Assembly: GCA_022825725.1 (NCBI GenBank)
Contig: JAJDWE010000033.1
Location: 23,926-87,925 of the forward strand
From: Gemmatimonadota bacterium
GTDB taxonomy: Bacteria; Gemmatimonadota; Gemmatimonadetes; Palauibacterales; Palauibacteraceae
DNA length: 64,000 nucleotides
Direction: 5' to 3'
In this document: positions 8,784 to 18,536 of the stretch, piece after piece
How positions within the stretch are numbered: position 1 is the stretch's first letter
Layout of the letters: each line of letters starts with the position of its first letter
Position numbers and translations under genes: made by a program
Notes under the pieces: generated by a model
Databases searched by the model: none
What the model was told of the DNA's origin: nothing
Seen by the model: the letters and a program-made list of their open reading frames with translations, nothing else

Positions 8784-10505
8784 CTACTCTTTCTTCCGGG
8801 AGGCCGGCGGCTGTGCCTTCCTTCGTGCCCGGGAGAGGTACATCTGCTGCGGCAGCGACATGATGTTCGAGGCGGTGTAGTACAGGTTCAGCCCGGCCGC
8901 GAAGTTCGCAAAGAAGAAGGTGAAGACGACGGGCAGCACGTAGGAGATCATCTTCATCTGCGCGTTCGTCTGGATGCCTCGCTGCGTGATCCAGTTCAGT
9001 CCGAGCATTGAACCGCCCATCAGGACGGGGACGATGAAGAGCGGATCTCTCAGCGACAGGTCCGGCAGCCACAGGAACGGCACGCCGCGGAACTCGATCG
9101 TGTTCTGGAACACGAAGAACAGCGTGATCAGGATCGGGAGAGGCAGGAACATGGGCAGACAGCCGCCCAGCGGGTTGACCCCGTGTTCCCGGAAGAGCTT
9201 CATGTGCTCCTGCTGCAGGCGCTGCGGGTCGTCCTTGTAACGCTGCTTCAGCTTCTCGATCTCCGGCTGCAGCGCCATCTGCTTCATCTGCGCGCGTCCC
9301 GAGATGTGGAAGAGCGGTGACAGCACGATCCGCGACCCGACCCCGAACAGGATCAAGACCCAGCCGTACGCCAGGGTGAACGACTCGTGCATCCAGATCA
9401 GGATCGCGACGATCAGGTTCCCGAAGGGCCGCGTGAACCACCGGAGCCACCGCCAGCCGACGGGGTTCACGTTGTGGAGTTCCTGCCCCATGGCCTGCAG
9501 GCGCGAGAAGTCCTGTGGTCCGACGTACGCCGCGTACTCGAACCCGGGGGTGCCCGCGGGTACGGGCAGCGCGGCCTGCATTTCCGCAGCGTCCTCCTCG
9601 AGCACACCGCGCAGCATCACCCCTCCGATGCCCGGCCCCTCCGGCGGCGCCACAACGGCGGCGAGCCAGTACTTCGACTTGGATGCAACCCAGCTGAAAG
9701 GAGCGCCGGAGGCCGGTCTTGTCTCGTCGATGTCCACGCGGTCCAGTCGCTCCGCCGCGATCTGTCCGGAGCGGCTCCGGGTGACGAGCGCCATCGCGGC
9801 CCTGTCCTCCCGCGGCACGGCTTCGTTTCGTTCGATCCCGCGGCCGAGACTCACGAGGACGACGTGTCCCACATCTCCCAGTCCGCGGAGCCCGCCGCTC
9901 ACCTCGATCCGGTAGTCGTCCGGCTGGAAGCGGTAGGAGACATCGAAGGTGACCTCGCCGATCGCGGCCTCGAAACGCAGCTCCGCGGGCCCATCTCTCA
10001 CCTCGAGCGTGGGCGTCGACGCGGTGAACGCAATCGAGCCGAGGGATACCGTATCGCCACGAAGCGTCAGCGCGTACGCCAGGATCGAGTCGTCCGGCCG
10101 CACCAACTCGACGTTGCGACCGCCGTGTCCACCCTCGGCGAAGTTCTCGTGCGCGAGCATCGTCGCGCCCACGAGGCGTGCGCCCCGCGTGTCGAACCGG
10201 TACTCGTACAGCTCCGACCGAACCGTGACGATCGAGCCTTCCCCGGCTGTGGCCGCGGTCTCCTCCACCTCCTCCGCAACCGCCGGCGTCTCCTCCGCTT
10301 CGGCCAGAACCGCCGCCACCTCCCGGGCCGCTCTCTCCTCGGCGGAGAGCCGGTCCAGCTCGTCCGCCGCCGTCGTGGTTTCCTGCGTCTCCACGCTGTC
10401 GGGCGACACCGGTTCCAGCGGCCTTTCGGTCGGCGGGAAGAACACGTTCGAGAGGATCATCACGCCGACCATCAGCGCGATGGCGAGAAGCAGACGGCGT
10501 TCCAT
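8784..10505 (-). CDS. yidC: Membrane protein insertase YidC
   Basis: MERRLLLAIALMVGVMILSNVFF, long periplasmic domain, C-terminal TM insertase core; next to yidD/rnpA/rpmH. Confidence 0.93.
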   Translation of the reverse strand: MERRLLLAIALMVGVMILSNVFFPPTERPLEPVSPDSVETQETTTAADELDRLSAEERAAREVAAVLAEAEETPAVAEEVEETAATAGEGSIVTVRSELYEYRFDTRGARLVGATMLAHENFAEGGHGGRNVELVRPDDSILAYALTLRGDTVSLGSIAFTASTPTLEVRDGPAELRFEAAIGEVTFDVSYRFQPDDYRIEVSGGLRGLGDVGHVVLVSLGRGIERNEAVPREDRAAMALVTRSRSGQIAAERLDRVDIDETRPASGAPFSWVASKSKYWLAAVVAPPEGPGIGGVMLRGVLEEDAAEMQAALPVPAGTPGFEYAAYVGPQDFSRLQAMGQELHNVNPVGWRWLRWFTRPFGNLIVAILIWMHESFTLAYGWVLILFGVGSRIVLSPLFHISGRAQMKQMALQPEIEKLKQRYKDDPQRLQQEHMKLFREHGVNPLGGCLPMFLPLPILITLFFVFQNTIEFRGVPFLWLPDLSLRDPLFIVPVLMGGSMLGLNWITQRGIQTNAQMKMISYVLPVVFTFFFANFAAGLNLYYTASNIMSLPQQMYLSRARRKAQPPASRKKE

Positions 10506-10726
10506 CAGCGCTCCCGGGCGGGAACCGGGTCGTAGCCGCACGACCCGAGGGGGTGACACCGAAGAAGGCGCCGAACGCACAGCCAGACGCCTCGGACCGC
10601 GCCGAATCGCCGCACCGCGGTCAACGCGTATTCCGAACAGCTCGGCTCGTACCTGCAGGAGGCCGGCAGCCAGGGAGAGACCACCAGCTGGTAGCCGCGA
10701 ATCGCTCCGATGATCACCCGGCGCAT
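10505..10726 (-). CDS. yidD: Membrane protein insertion efficiency factor YidD
   Basis: YQLVVSPWLPASCRYEPSCSEYALTAV…CHPLGSCGYDPVP. Confidence 0.93.
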   Translation of the reverse strand: MRRVIIGAIRGYQLVVSPWLPASCRYEPSCSEYALTAVRRFGAVRGVWLCVRRLLRCHPLGSCGYDPVPARER

Positions 10727-11118
10727 ACCGTCTCCAGCGAATCCATCAACGTCGTCCGAAGCCTCTCGTACGAGGCGTCGTAGGCGGCCGGTTTCGCTCT
10801 CACGACCAGATCCAGATCGAGCCGGCGGGTTTCAAGGGCGGGCAATACGTGAAGGCGGGCGATCTCGGTCAGGCGCCGCCGTACGAGGTTTCGCGCGACC
10901 GCGCCGCGGCCGTGGCGAGGCGTCACAACCCCGATCCTGGAGCGGCCGGCGGTCGACGGAGCGAAGAAGACGTCCACGATGCGGCCACGGCTGGAGCGGC
11001 CCGCACGGATGGTTCGGCGAATCTCCCGTGCTGTGCGCAGCCGAGCCGCGCGAGGCCGTCGATAGCCTTTGGGCCGACGCCCGCTAGCGGCTTCGTCGCT
11101 TGCGACGGAACGCGTCAC
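10714..11118 (-). CDS. rnpA: Ribonuclease P protein component
   Basis: [26 protein letters not shown] core and rpmH-rnpA-yidD-yidC order. Confidence 0.9.
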   Translation of the reverse strand: MTRSVASDEAASGRRPKGYRRPRAARLRTAREIRRTIRAGRSSRGRIVDVFFAPSTAGRSRIGVVTPRHGRGAVARNLVRRRLTEIARLHVLPALETRRLDLDLVVRAKPAAYDASYERLRTTLMDSLETVCAG

Positions 11119-11257
11119 TGACGGTGAGCCGACGTCGACCCTTCCTTCGGCGGCGCGACAGCGTGCGGCGGCCCGCCTTCGTCTTCATGCGCGCCCGGAA
11201 CCCATGATCCCGAACGCGCTTCCTGTTGGTCGGCTTGCTGTATGTGGGCTTCCCCAT
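11084..11257 (-). CDS. rpmH: 50S ribosomal protein L34 (57 aa; absent from supplied ORF track)
   Basis: Manual translation [57 protein letters not shown]. Confidence 0.95.
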   Translation of the reverse strand: MGKPTYSKPTNRKRVRDHGFRARMKTKAGRRTLSRRRRKGRRRLTVSDAFRRKRRSR

Positions 11258-11314
11258 GTCACATCACCCGAGGCTTTCCGGTCATCTTCTTCAGGTCTTC
11301 GAGGCCAGCCCGGA

Positions 11315-11343
11315 AGTCTAGACCTGGCGCGGGATAGTGTCAA
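11315..11343 (-). promoter_or_regulatory. Predicted sigma70-like promoter for rpmH operon (TTGACA-N17-TAGACT)
   Basis: Consensus -35 and near-consensus -10 upstream of rpmH on the minus strand. Confidence 0.65.
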
Positions 11344-11421
11344 TTCGGCGCGCCCGGCGCCGACTCCGGCGCCCGCTGCCGTCCGCCATCCGTGCGCCAC
11401 CCCGCGAGGCGTGTCCGTTCG

Positions 11422-11451
11422 TTGACACTCGCCGGCGGATTCGCCTAAGAT
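11422..11451 (+). promoter_or_regulatory. Predicted sigma70-like promoter for dnaA (TTGACA-N18-TAAGAT)
   Basis: Consensus -35, near-consensus -10, about 50 nt upstream of dnaA. Confidence 0.65.
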
Positions 11452-11497
11452 CAGAACCCCTATCCCACCGTCTTCTTCTCATGCCAGCGCGTCACGG

Positions 11498-12880
11498 ATG
11501 GAGCTGACTGCACACGAGGCCTGGATCAAGATTCGCGCGTCGGCGAAGCTCGTGCTCCCGGAGCAGACCTATCGCACCTGGCTCGGATCGACCGAGGCCG
11601 TCTCGCTTTCCGACGACACGCTCGTCGTCTCCGCGCCTACCAGGTTCGCGGTCGAATGGGTCGAGGATAAGTACGGGACGCTTCTTCGTGACATCTCCGA
11701 ACGTGAACTCGGCGCGAGGCTTCGACTCCGCTTCGAGCACAAGGGAGCCGAGGAGCGTCTCGACTTCCCGGAGATCGCGGAACCCTACCCCGGCGACCCC
11801 GGTCACGCACTGGCTTCGCAGACGCCGAATCGCGGAGGCCTTCCCGCGGCGGCGGCGCTGAACGAACGCTACACCTTCGCACGATTCGTCATTGGTGGCA
11901 GCAACGAACTCGCCGCGGCGGCGTCGGATCGCGTCGCCGCCGCACCGGCCACGACCTACAACCCGCTCTTCATCTGGGGTGGCACCGGTCTCGGCAAGAC
12001 ACACCTGATGCATGCGATCGGCAACACGATTCTCGACCGCCTCCCGGACTGCCAGGTCGCCTACGTCCCGTCCGAGCAATTCACGAACGAGATGATCGAT
12101 GCGATCCGGACCGGGCAGACCGCGCTCTTTCGCGAGCGGTACCGCCGGATCGACGTCCTGCTCATCGACGACGTGCACTTCATCGCCAACAAGGAAGGGA
12201 CGCAGGAAGAGTTTTTCCACACCTTCAACGCGCTCTACGACGCCAAGAAACAGATCGTCATCACGAGCGACCGGCCGCCGCAGGACATCCCCGGGCTCCA
12301 GGAACGCCTCGTCTCCCGGTTCGAGTGGGGTCTCGTCACCGACATCCAGCCCCCCGACCTGGAGACGCGTTCCGCGATCCTGCGGAAGAAGGCCGACGAG
12401 GACGGGATTGAAATCGACGACGACGTCATCGAGTACGTCGCACGGAGTCGGCGTACCTCCGTCCGCCAGCTCGAGGGGGCCCTGATCAAGCTCCTCGCCT
12501 TCAGCTCTCTCACGCGACGCGAGATTTCACTCGACATGGCGCGCGACGCGCTGGGGCCCGAGGGCAGTGAGGCCGATGAGCAGGTGATCGAAGTATCCGC
12601 GGAAGAAGTCCGCGCCCGCATCGCCGCTTCCTGGGGCGTCTCCGTCGAGGCGCTCATCTCGAAGCGGCGGAACCGGACCGTAACCGTTCCCCGGCAGGTC
12701 GCGATGTACCTCATCAAGACGCATCTCGACCTGCCCTATTCCGATATCGGCCACCTCTTCGGCGGCAGGAATCACTCCACCGTCATTCACTCCGTCAACA
12801 AGGTCGAGGCGGACATGGCGTCCGATGCCTCGCTTCGCGGCCGCGTCGGCCAGCTGCAGCAAGAGCTGTTCCGAACCTGA
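11498..12880 (+). CDS. dnaA: Chromosomal replication initiator DnaA
   Basis: GGTGLGKTHLMHAIG, LLIDDVHFIANKEGTQEEFFHTFN, GGRNHSTVIHSV. Confidence 0.97.
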   Translation: MELTAHEAWIKIRASAKLVLPEQTYRTWLGSTEAVSLSDDTLVVSAPTRFAVEWVEDKYGTLLRDISERELGARLRLRFEHKGAEERLDFPEIAEPYPGDPGHALASQTPNRGGLPAAAALNERYTFARFVIGGSNELAAAASDRVAAAPATTYNPLFIWGGTGLGKTHLMHAIGNTILDRLPDCQVAYVPSEQFTNEMIDAIRTGQTALFRERYRRIDVLLIDDVHFIANKEGTQEEFFHTFNALYDAKKQIVITSDRPPQDIPGLQERLVSRFEWGLVTDIQPPDLETRSAILRKKADEDGIEIDDDVIEYVARSRRTSVRQLEGALIKLLAFSSLTRREISLDMARDALGPEGSEADEQVIEVSAEEVRARIAASWGVSVEALISKRRNRTVTVPRQVAMYLIKTHLDLPYSDIGHLFGGRNHSTVIHSVNKVEADMASDASLRGRVGQLQQELFRT

Positions 12881-13174
12881 TGTCCCGTCCGTCCACGGCC
12901 GTGTGCAAAATCGGACGAAGACCTGCGCGTCACGCACACGATACGCACACCATCGGGCGCATCGTCTCCGCGGCGGCACCGACGTTTCGCCGGAGCTTCG
13001 ACAACCGTGTCGGCGTGTCGACAGCGGACGCACCTCTCCCAAGCCGCGAGAAACATGGGGAACGCCGAATTTTCGACACTTCGACAGGCTCTACTACTAC
13101 TCCGTTGATACATATATCATACGCAACCGTAGAACCCACGGTGGAAAACCCGAACCGATACTGCCGGAGCTGAA
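12881..13174. other. oriC: Probable replication origin (oriC) between dnaA and dnaN, with DnaA-trio and AT-rich unwinding element
   Basis: CTACTACTACT at 13091-13101 followed by GATACATATATCATAC; repeated TCGACA-containing 9-mers upstream. Confidence 0.75.
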
Positions 13175-14302
13175 ATGAGATTCTCGATCACCCGAGAGGC
13201 ACTCCAGGAGGGTCTGGCGGCAAGTGCCGCCGCCGTCCCGACCCGAGCTGCGCTCCCGGTTCTCTCGAACATCCTGATCCATGCGGAGGACGATGCGGTG
13301 CGGCTGAGCGGTACGGACATGTCGATCTTCGTCTCGTTGTCCGTGCCCGCAGAGGTCTCCGAGGCGGGCGTCGTCGCGCTGCCCGCGAGACAGCTCCTCG
13401 AGATCTCCCGCGTGCTCGACGATGCGCCGGTAAGGTTCACCACGGCGGACGGAAGTGACGACGGAGCCTCTGCCGGAGTGGACATCGAGTGTGGCCGGAG
13501 CAAGTTCCGGCTTTACGGGCAGGCGCCCGACGAGTTCCCGGACTTCCCGGAAATCGACTTCGCCGGGGGTTGGGAGATGTCCGCCGGCGAGCTGCAGACG
13601 CTGATCGAGCGGACGAGTTTCGCCGTTTCCACCGAGGACAGCCGGCCGATCCTGAACGGGATCCTGTGGCAGTTGCGTGAGGCGGGAACCGTCATGGTTG
13701 CCACGAACGGCCACCGCCTCGCGAAGATGTCGCGCGAACTGGACGTCACCGGCTCGCCCGCCGACGCAGACCTCATCATTCCTCCGAAAGCGCTGAGCCA
13801 GGTGCAGAAGCTGTACCCCGCGGACACGGTGCTTCAGATCGCGCGTTCCGAGAACCACCTGGCGTTCCGGTCCGCCGACCGGGAGGTCTTCACGTCGCTG
13901 ATCGAGGGACCGTATCCGAACTACGAGCAGGTCATTCCGAAGGACAACGACAAGGTCGCGACCGTGAACCGGGCGGGCCTCGAGACAGCAGTGCGGCGCG
14001 TCGCGGTGATGGCGGATGACTCGACGAGGCGCGTACGCCTCTCCTTCCGGTCCGGCGACCTCGGGTTCAAGGTTCAGACGCCGGATCTCGGAGAGGCGGA
14101 GGACGCGCTGTCGCTGGATTACGAGGGCGAAGACATTCAGATCGGCTTCAATGCGACGTACCTCCTCGAGGTGCTGCGGCACATGCCGGAGGAAGACGTT
14201 CGAATGACGTTCAAGGCGCCGGAACGGGCGGCGACCTTCTCTCCCGCGAGCGGCGAACCCGATTACCTCTGCCTCGTCATGCCGCTGCGCATCCTCGACT
14301 GA
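13175..14302 (+). CDS. dnaN: DNA polymerase III beta sliding clamp
   Basis: MRFSITREALQEGLAASAAAVPTRAALPVLSNILI … YLCLVMPLRI. Confidence 0.96.
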   Translation: MRFSITREALQEGLAASAAAVPTRAALPVLSNILIHAEDDAVRLSGTDMSIFVSLSVPAEVSEAGVVALPARQLLEISRVLDDAPVRFTTADGSDDGASAGVDIECGRSKFRLYGQAPDEFPDFPEIDFAGGWEMSAGELQTLIERTSFAVSTEDSRPILNGILWQLREAGTVMVATNGHRLAKMSRELDVTGSPADADLIIPPKALSQVQKLYPADTVLQIARSENHLAFRSADREVFTSLIEGPYPNYEQVIPKDNDKVATVNRAGLETAVRRVAVMADDSTRRVRLSFRSGDLGFKVQTPDLGEAEDALSLDYEGEDIQIGFNATYLLEVLRHMPEEDVRMTFKAPERAATFSPASGEPDYLCLVMPLRILD

Positions 14303-14315
14303 GTCGCGGGACACA

Positions 14316-14999
14316 ATGACGACGAGCGAGTGGCGCGAGCACGAGGGCGCAGAAGACGTCAACCTGCCCGCGTGGGAGGATCCGGCGGTACCCTTCCCGG
14401 GAAACGTGATCGAAACGTGGCGCCGGAGCGTGTTGGAACCGGGAGCGTTTTTTGCCGGTGGGCCCTTCGATCGCGCAGCGGTGCGCCCGATCCTCTACTA
14501 CCTCCTGATCAGCATCCTCTCGGCGGGGCTCTCGCTGACCTGGGGCGCGTTGCTGCCGACGGCGCAGCCAGGTTTCGTGGAGACGCTCGCCGGGATCATG
14601 AACGTCGCGCTGCCGGACGCGGCGGACGCGGTCGGCTCCGCCGGCCGGCTCGCGGATTTCTTCCTCACCCCGTTCTGGGCCGTGCTGTCCCTCGTCATTA
14701 CGAGCCTGCTCCTCCATCTGTTCGTACTCCTGCTGGTCCCCGGGCGTCGAAGCCTCACGGCCACCGTCCGCACAGTCTGTTACGCGTGCGGGCCCGCCGT
14801 CTTCGCCATCATCCCGTTCGTCGGCGGATTGGTGGCCTGGATCTGGGGAGCCGTGCTGACAGTGATCGGTCTGCGAGAGGCACACAGGACCACGACCGGA
14901 AGAGCCATTGCGGCGTGGCTGTTGGCGACCACCCTCCCGGTCGCCTTCGTGCTGCTGGGGGTCGTGCTGGTCATCGCCCGCGTGGCAAGCGGAGTTTGA
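14316..14999 (+). CDS. YIP1-family multi-TM protein
   Basis: YIP1-like TM topology; VCYACGPAVFAIIPFVGGLVAWIWGAVLTVIGLREAH. Confidence 0.7.
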   Translation: MTTSEWREHEGAEDVNLPAWEDPAVPFPGNVIETWRRSVLEPGAFFAGGPFDRAAVRPILYYLLISILSAGLSLTWGALLPTAQPGFVETLAGIMNVALPDAADAVGSAGRLADFFLTPFWAVLSLVITSLLLHLFVLLLVPGRRSLTATVRTVCYACGPAVFAIIPFVGGLVAWIWGAVLTVIGLREAHRTTTGRAIAAWLLATTLPVAFVLLGVVLVIARVASGV

Positions 15000-15016
15000 G
15001 CGCCCCTTCGGAACGC

Positions 15017-15757
15017 ATGAATCCCGGGTCGGCCGCTGCGAGTCCACGGCCCGCCGCCACCGTTGTCGTCGCCACGCCGGCGACGTCCGGGCTGGAGTTC
15101 CTCCTGCTTCAGCGCCCCGCCGACGCCAGGTTCGGAGCCGGGGCGTGGGCCTTTCCGGGCGGTGCGATCGACGAGGATGACGCCTGCGCGACGTGGGCGG
15201 ACCGACTTCCGGGCACGGGCGAAGCCGCGGCGTGCGTGGCGGCGCTGCGTGAACTGTTCGAGGAGACGGCAATCATGCCGGCGCCGGTGCGCGGCAGCGG
15301 ACCGGAGGCGCTGGTCGAGGCTCGGCGGGCGTTGCTCTCGGAGCGGGTCCGCTTCTCGCGAGTGGCGGAGCGTCTCGAACTCGACTTCTCGTCCACACGC
15401 ATCGTGTACTTCGCGCGCTGGATCACGCCGCGCGGTGCGGCGCTGCGGTTCGACACCCGTTTCTTCCTCCTCTCGCTGGAGGAGCGGCCGCGCCGCGTGA
15501 GTCTGACGCCGGAACACGAGGCGGCCATCTGGACCACGCCGGCCTCGGCGCTCCGGCGCTTCTCCGCCGGTCAGCTGCCCATGATGTTCCCGACCGCGAG
15601 AACGATCGAGCGCCTCGCCGGCTTCCCGTCGGTCGAGGACGCCATCGCGGCACTCAGCGGGGTCCCCGTGGAACCGGCACTCGTCAGGCTGGGCGTCGGC
15701 GAAGACGGGGTGACGCCGCTCGCTCCGGGAGATCCCGGGTACGACGACATCCAGTGA
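15017..15757 (+). CDS. NUDIX hydrolase
   Basis: GAWAFPGGAIDEDD…AALRELFEETAI Nudix-like box. Confidence 0.85.
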   Translation: MNPGSAAASPRPAATVVVATPATSGLEFLLLQRPADARFGAGAWAFPGGAIDEDDACATWADRLPGTGEAAACVAALRELFEETAIMPAPVRGSGPEALVEARRALLSERVRFSRVAERLELDFSSTRIVYFARWITPRGAALRFDTRFFLLSLEERPRRVSLTPEHEAAIWTTPASALRRFSAGQLPMMFPTARTIERLAGFPSVEDAIAALSGVPVEPALVRLGVGEDGVTPLAPGDPGYDDIQ

Positions 15758-16560
15758 CGTCGAGCGTGGGACCGGTTCACGTCGTCCGGCACGGATCCGG
15801 CATCACGGCGGTTCGGGCCGACAATCCGGGCCCTCTCACGCTGACCGGGACGCAGACGTACGTGATCGGGACCGGGCCGCTGATCGTCCTGGACCCCGGA
15901 CCGCAGGATGAAGCGCACTTCGGCCGTGTCGACGATGTGATCGCCGGAAGACCGGTGGCGGCGGTCTGTCTGACGCACGCGCACTCCGACCACGCGGCGT
16001 CCGCGGCGACGGCCGCCGGCCGCTGGGGAGAACTCCGCGCCTCGGCCGCCACCCTCGACCTCGTGGGGTTGACGGGCCGGGCGCTGGCGGAGGACGAGGC
16101 CATGGCGCCGGGGAAGGGACTCCGCCTGCGGGCGATCCCGACGCCCGGTCATTCCGCGGACCACCTCTGCTACCTGCTCGAACCCTCGCGCACCCTCTTC
16201 ACGGGGGATCTCGTGCTCGGAGAAGGGAGCACCATGATCGCCCACCCGGATGGGTCCGTGGAGGCCTACCTGGCGAGTCTCGCGCGCCTCGCGGCCCTCC
16301 GTCCCGAACGTCTGCTCCCCGGACACGGCGCACCCGTCGAGGACGCGCTCGCACGCCTCGAGGAATGCCGCGCGCACCGGCTGGAGCGCGTGGCGTCCGT
16401 CCGGCGGGCGCTGCAAGCCGGCGCCCGAGCCCCGGAACGGATCCGGGCCGCGGTCTACGGGGACCTTCCCGCCTCCCACCACGCGGCGGCCGACCTTACG
16501 ATCCGCGCCTACCTCGCATTCCTCGGGGAGATCTCCTCGTCGACCAGCCGTCGGAGATAG
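15754..16560 (+). CDS. MBL-fold metallo-hydrolase (LACTB2-like)
   Basis: LTHAHSDHAA, TPGHSADHLCYLL, LLPGHGAPV. Confidence 0.87.
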   Translation: MTSSVGPVHVVRHGSGITAVRADNPGPLTLTGTQTYVIGTGPLIVLDPGPQDEAHFGRVDDVIAGRPVAAVCLTHAHSDHAASAATAAGRWGELRASAATLDLVGLTGRALAEDEAMAPGKGLRLRAIPTPGHSADHLCYLLEPSRTLFTGDLVLGEGSTMIAHPDGSVEAYLASLARLAALRPERLLPGHGAPVEDALARLEECRAHRLERVASVRRALQAGARAPERIRAAVYGDLPASHHAAADLTIRAYLAFLGEISSSTSRRR

Positions 16561-17603
16561 GCGGGAAAGGCGAGGTCGCCGAATTCCCCGCGGCCGATCC
16601 AGCGGTGCGGCCGCGGGTTCGTGACCTCACCCGACCGCCACCGGGCCTGGTGCACGGTGAGCCGCAGGCGGAAGTGACTGAACGCATGCCGCAGCACGCG
16701 AATCTCCTCACCCACGCTGCAGTCGAGGCCGAACCCTTCTCGAAGAACTCTTGTGAGCGCCGGCGCCGGCGGGGTCGGAGAGGGCAGCCGGACGGAGGGA
16801 AAATCCCACAGACCGCCCAGGAGTCCGTCCGACGGCCGCCGCAGTACGAGCACCCGTCTGCCGCGCCGGACGACGGCCGCCGCCTCGACCCGCTCGGGGG
16901 ACCGGGCGCGCCTACTCCTCGGGGGCCGCTCCCCGATCGTTCCCCGCCGCAGCGCCAGGCATCGACTCGACAGCGGGCACGCTCCGCACCTCGGCCGGCG
17001 CGGCGTACAGACCGCGCTCCCGAGGTCCATCAGCGCCTGGTTGACATCTCCCGGCCGCTCCGGGACCGTGGCGAGGAGGGCTCGCGCGGCCCGATCGAGG
17101 TCGGAAGGAGAGGCCGTCTCGAGATCGCCCAGGCGCGACAGAACTCGGCGCGCGTTCCCGTCGACCGCGGGTTCCGGCAACCCGAACGCCACGCTGGCAA
17201 CGGCGCCCGCCGTATAGGGGCCCACGCCCGGGAGCGTCCGCAGCTCCGACACCGCCCGCGGGATCCGGCCGCCGTATTCCGAAACCACGCGCCGCGCCGC
17301 CCGGCGCAGGTTGCGGGCCCGCGCGTAGTACCCCAGACCCTCCCAGAGACCGAGGACCTCGTCCTCCTCCGCATCCGCGAGGGTCCATACGTCGGGGAAG
17401 CGACCCATGAACCGCCGATGGTACGGCGCGGCGGTCTCCACCCGCGTCTGCTGCGCCATGACCTCGGCCACGAGGATCGCGTAGGGGTCCCGCTCTCCAC
17501 GCCACGCGATGTCGTCCCGCTGCCGCGTGTCGAACCACTTCAGCAGCGCCACCGCCACCGCGGACGCCTCCGGGTCAGCGCGTGGCTTCGGGGAAGACGC
17601 CAT
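16509..17603 (-). CDS. mutY: A/G-specific adenine glycosylase
   Basis: VAEVMAQQTRVETAAPYHRRFM, LPGVGPYTAGAVASVAF, Cys cluster CTPRRPRCGACPLSSRC. Confidence 0.93.
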   Translation of the reverse strand: MASSPKPRADPEASAVAVALLKWFDTRQRDDIAWRGERDPYAILVAEVMAQQTRVETAAPYHRRFMGRFPDVWTLADAEEDEVLGLWEGLGYYARARNLRRAARRVVSEYGGRIPRAVSELRTLPGVGPYTAGAVASVAFGLPEPAVDGNARRVLSRLGDLETASPSDLDRAARALLATVPERPGDVNQALMDLGSAVCTPRRPRCGACPLSSRCLALRRGTIGERPPRSRRARSPERVEAAAVVRRGRRVLVLRRPSDGLLGGLWDFPSVRLPSPTPPAPALTRVLREGFGLDCSVGEEIRVLRHAFSHFRLRLTVHQARWRSGEVTNPRPHRWIGRGEFGDLAFPAYLRRLVDEEISPRNAR

Positions 17604-18378
17604 CGAAGATGAACACCGCCGGTCCGGTGAGGCGGATCCGCCCCGCCTCGAGGAATTCTACCGTCAGCGGGGCCCCGGATCGGACCATGAACTCGACCCG
17701 GTCCCCCGCCTCGCCCGCGGCACGGAGCGCGAACGCCGCCGCCATGCAGCCGCTGCCGCAGGCGAGCGTCTCGCCCTCCACGCCCCGTTCGAAGGTGCGG
17801 ATAACCACCGTTCCTCCGTCGCGGGCGACGAGGTGCACGTTCGCCCCTCCCGGGCCGACATCCTCCCGCCACCGAAGGGGCCGGCAGAGATCGTCGAAAT
17901 TCTCCACATCCACCGACGGGACGGGGACCACGAGGTGCGCGGTCCCCATCCGCACGAGCCAGGCGTCACGTTCCTGCGGATTTCCGGTTCCGGCGCGCGC
18001 GCGCAACTCGCGTTCCACGCGGGCTTCGAGCGCGTATTCCAGGGCCACGCCGTCCTCCCGCACCCGCGCCAGGATCTCACCGTCGTCCGTCACGAGGATG
18101 TGATCGGGGGGCACGAGCCCCCGCTCCAGCGCGTAGCGCGCCGCGCAGCGCGAACCGTTCCCGCAGGTGGAAAACTCGGAGCCGTCGCAGTTGAAGAACC
18201 GGAGGCGGACGACTTCTTCGCTGAGGCTTCGGACGGTGATCAGCCCGTCCACGCCGACGCCCGTCGCGCGGGGGCACAGCGCGGCGGCCAGGGCCCCCGC
18301 ATCCCGGAGCCCCAGTTCTTCGCCGCGCACGATCACGAAGTCGTTGCCGGCTCCGGTGTATTTGCTGAATAACGACAT
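17575..18378 (-). CDS. dapF: Diaminopimelate epimerase
   Basis: MSLFSKYTGAGNDFV, STCGNGSRCAARYA, LACGSGCMAAAFA. Confidence 0.93.
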   Translation of the reverse strand: MSLFSKYTGAGNDFVIVRGEELGLRDAGALAAALCPRATGVGVDGLITVRSLSEEVVRLRFFNCDGSEFSTCGNGSRCAARYALERGLVPPDHILVTDDGEILARVREDGVALEYALEARVERELRARAGTGNPQERDAWLVRMGTAHLVVPVPSVDVENFDDLCRPLRWREDVGPGGANVHLVARDGGTVVIRTFERGVEGETLACGSGCMAAAFALRAAGEAGDRVEFMVRSGAPLTVEFLEAGRIRLTGPAVFIFDGVFPEATR

Positions 18379-18400
18379 ATTCTCAGAGGAAGGGCAGGGC

Positions 18401-18440
18401 GAAAAGGAAGCCGGCCGCAAGCATGAAGCCCACGGCCGGC
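18401..18440 (-). terminator. Intrinsic terminator upstream of dapF
   Basis: Minus strand GCCGGCC…GGCCGGC stem followed by TTCCTTTTC. Confidence 0.7.
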
Positions 18441-18536
18441 TCTTGTCTCAACCGAAACCTGACTCGACGCGACGCCGGCAAGGCACCGCAGCTTTCAGGT
18501 CGGCGCATGTCTCGGGCGCCACCGGTTCAAGACCGG

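Noticed and set aside
13091-13101. CTACTACTACT as a simple microsatellite
   Set aside because: Its position after box-like repeats and before an AT-rich element in the dnaA-dnaN spacer is better explained as a DnaA-trio.
16509-16560. 52-bp convergent overlap of MBL hydrolase and mutY 3' ends
   Set aside because: Short tail overlaps of convergent genes are common in compact genomes; not listed as a finding.
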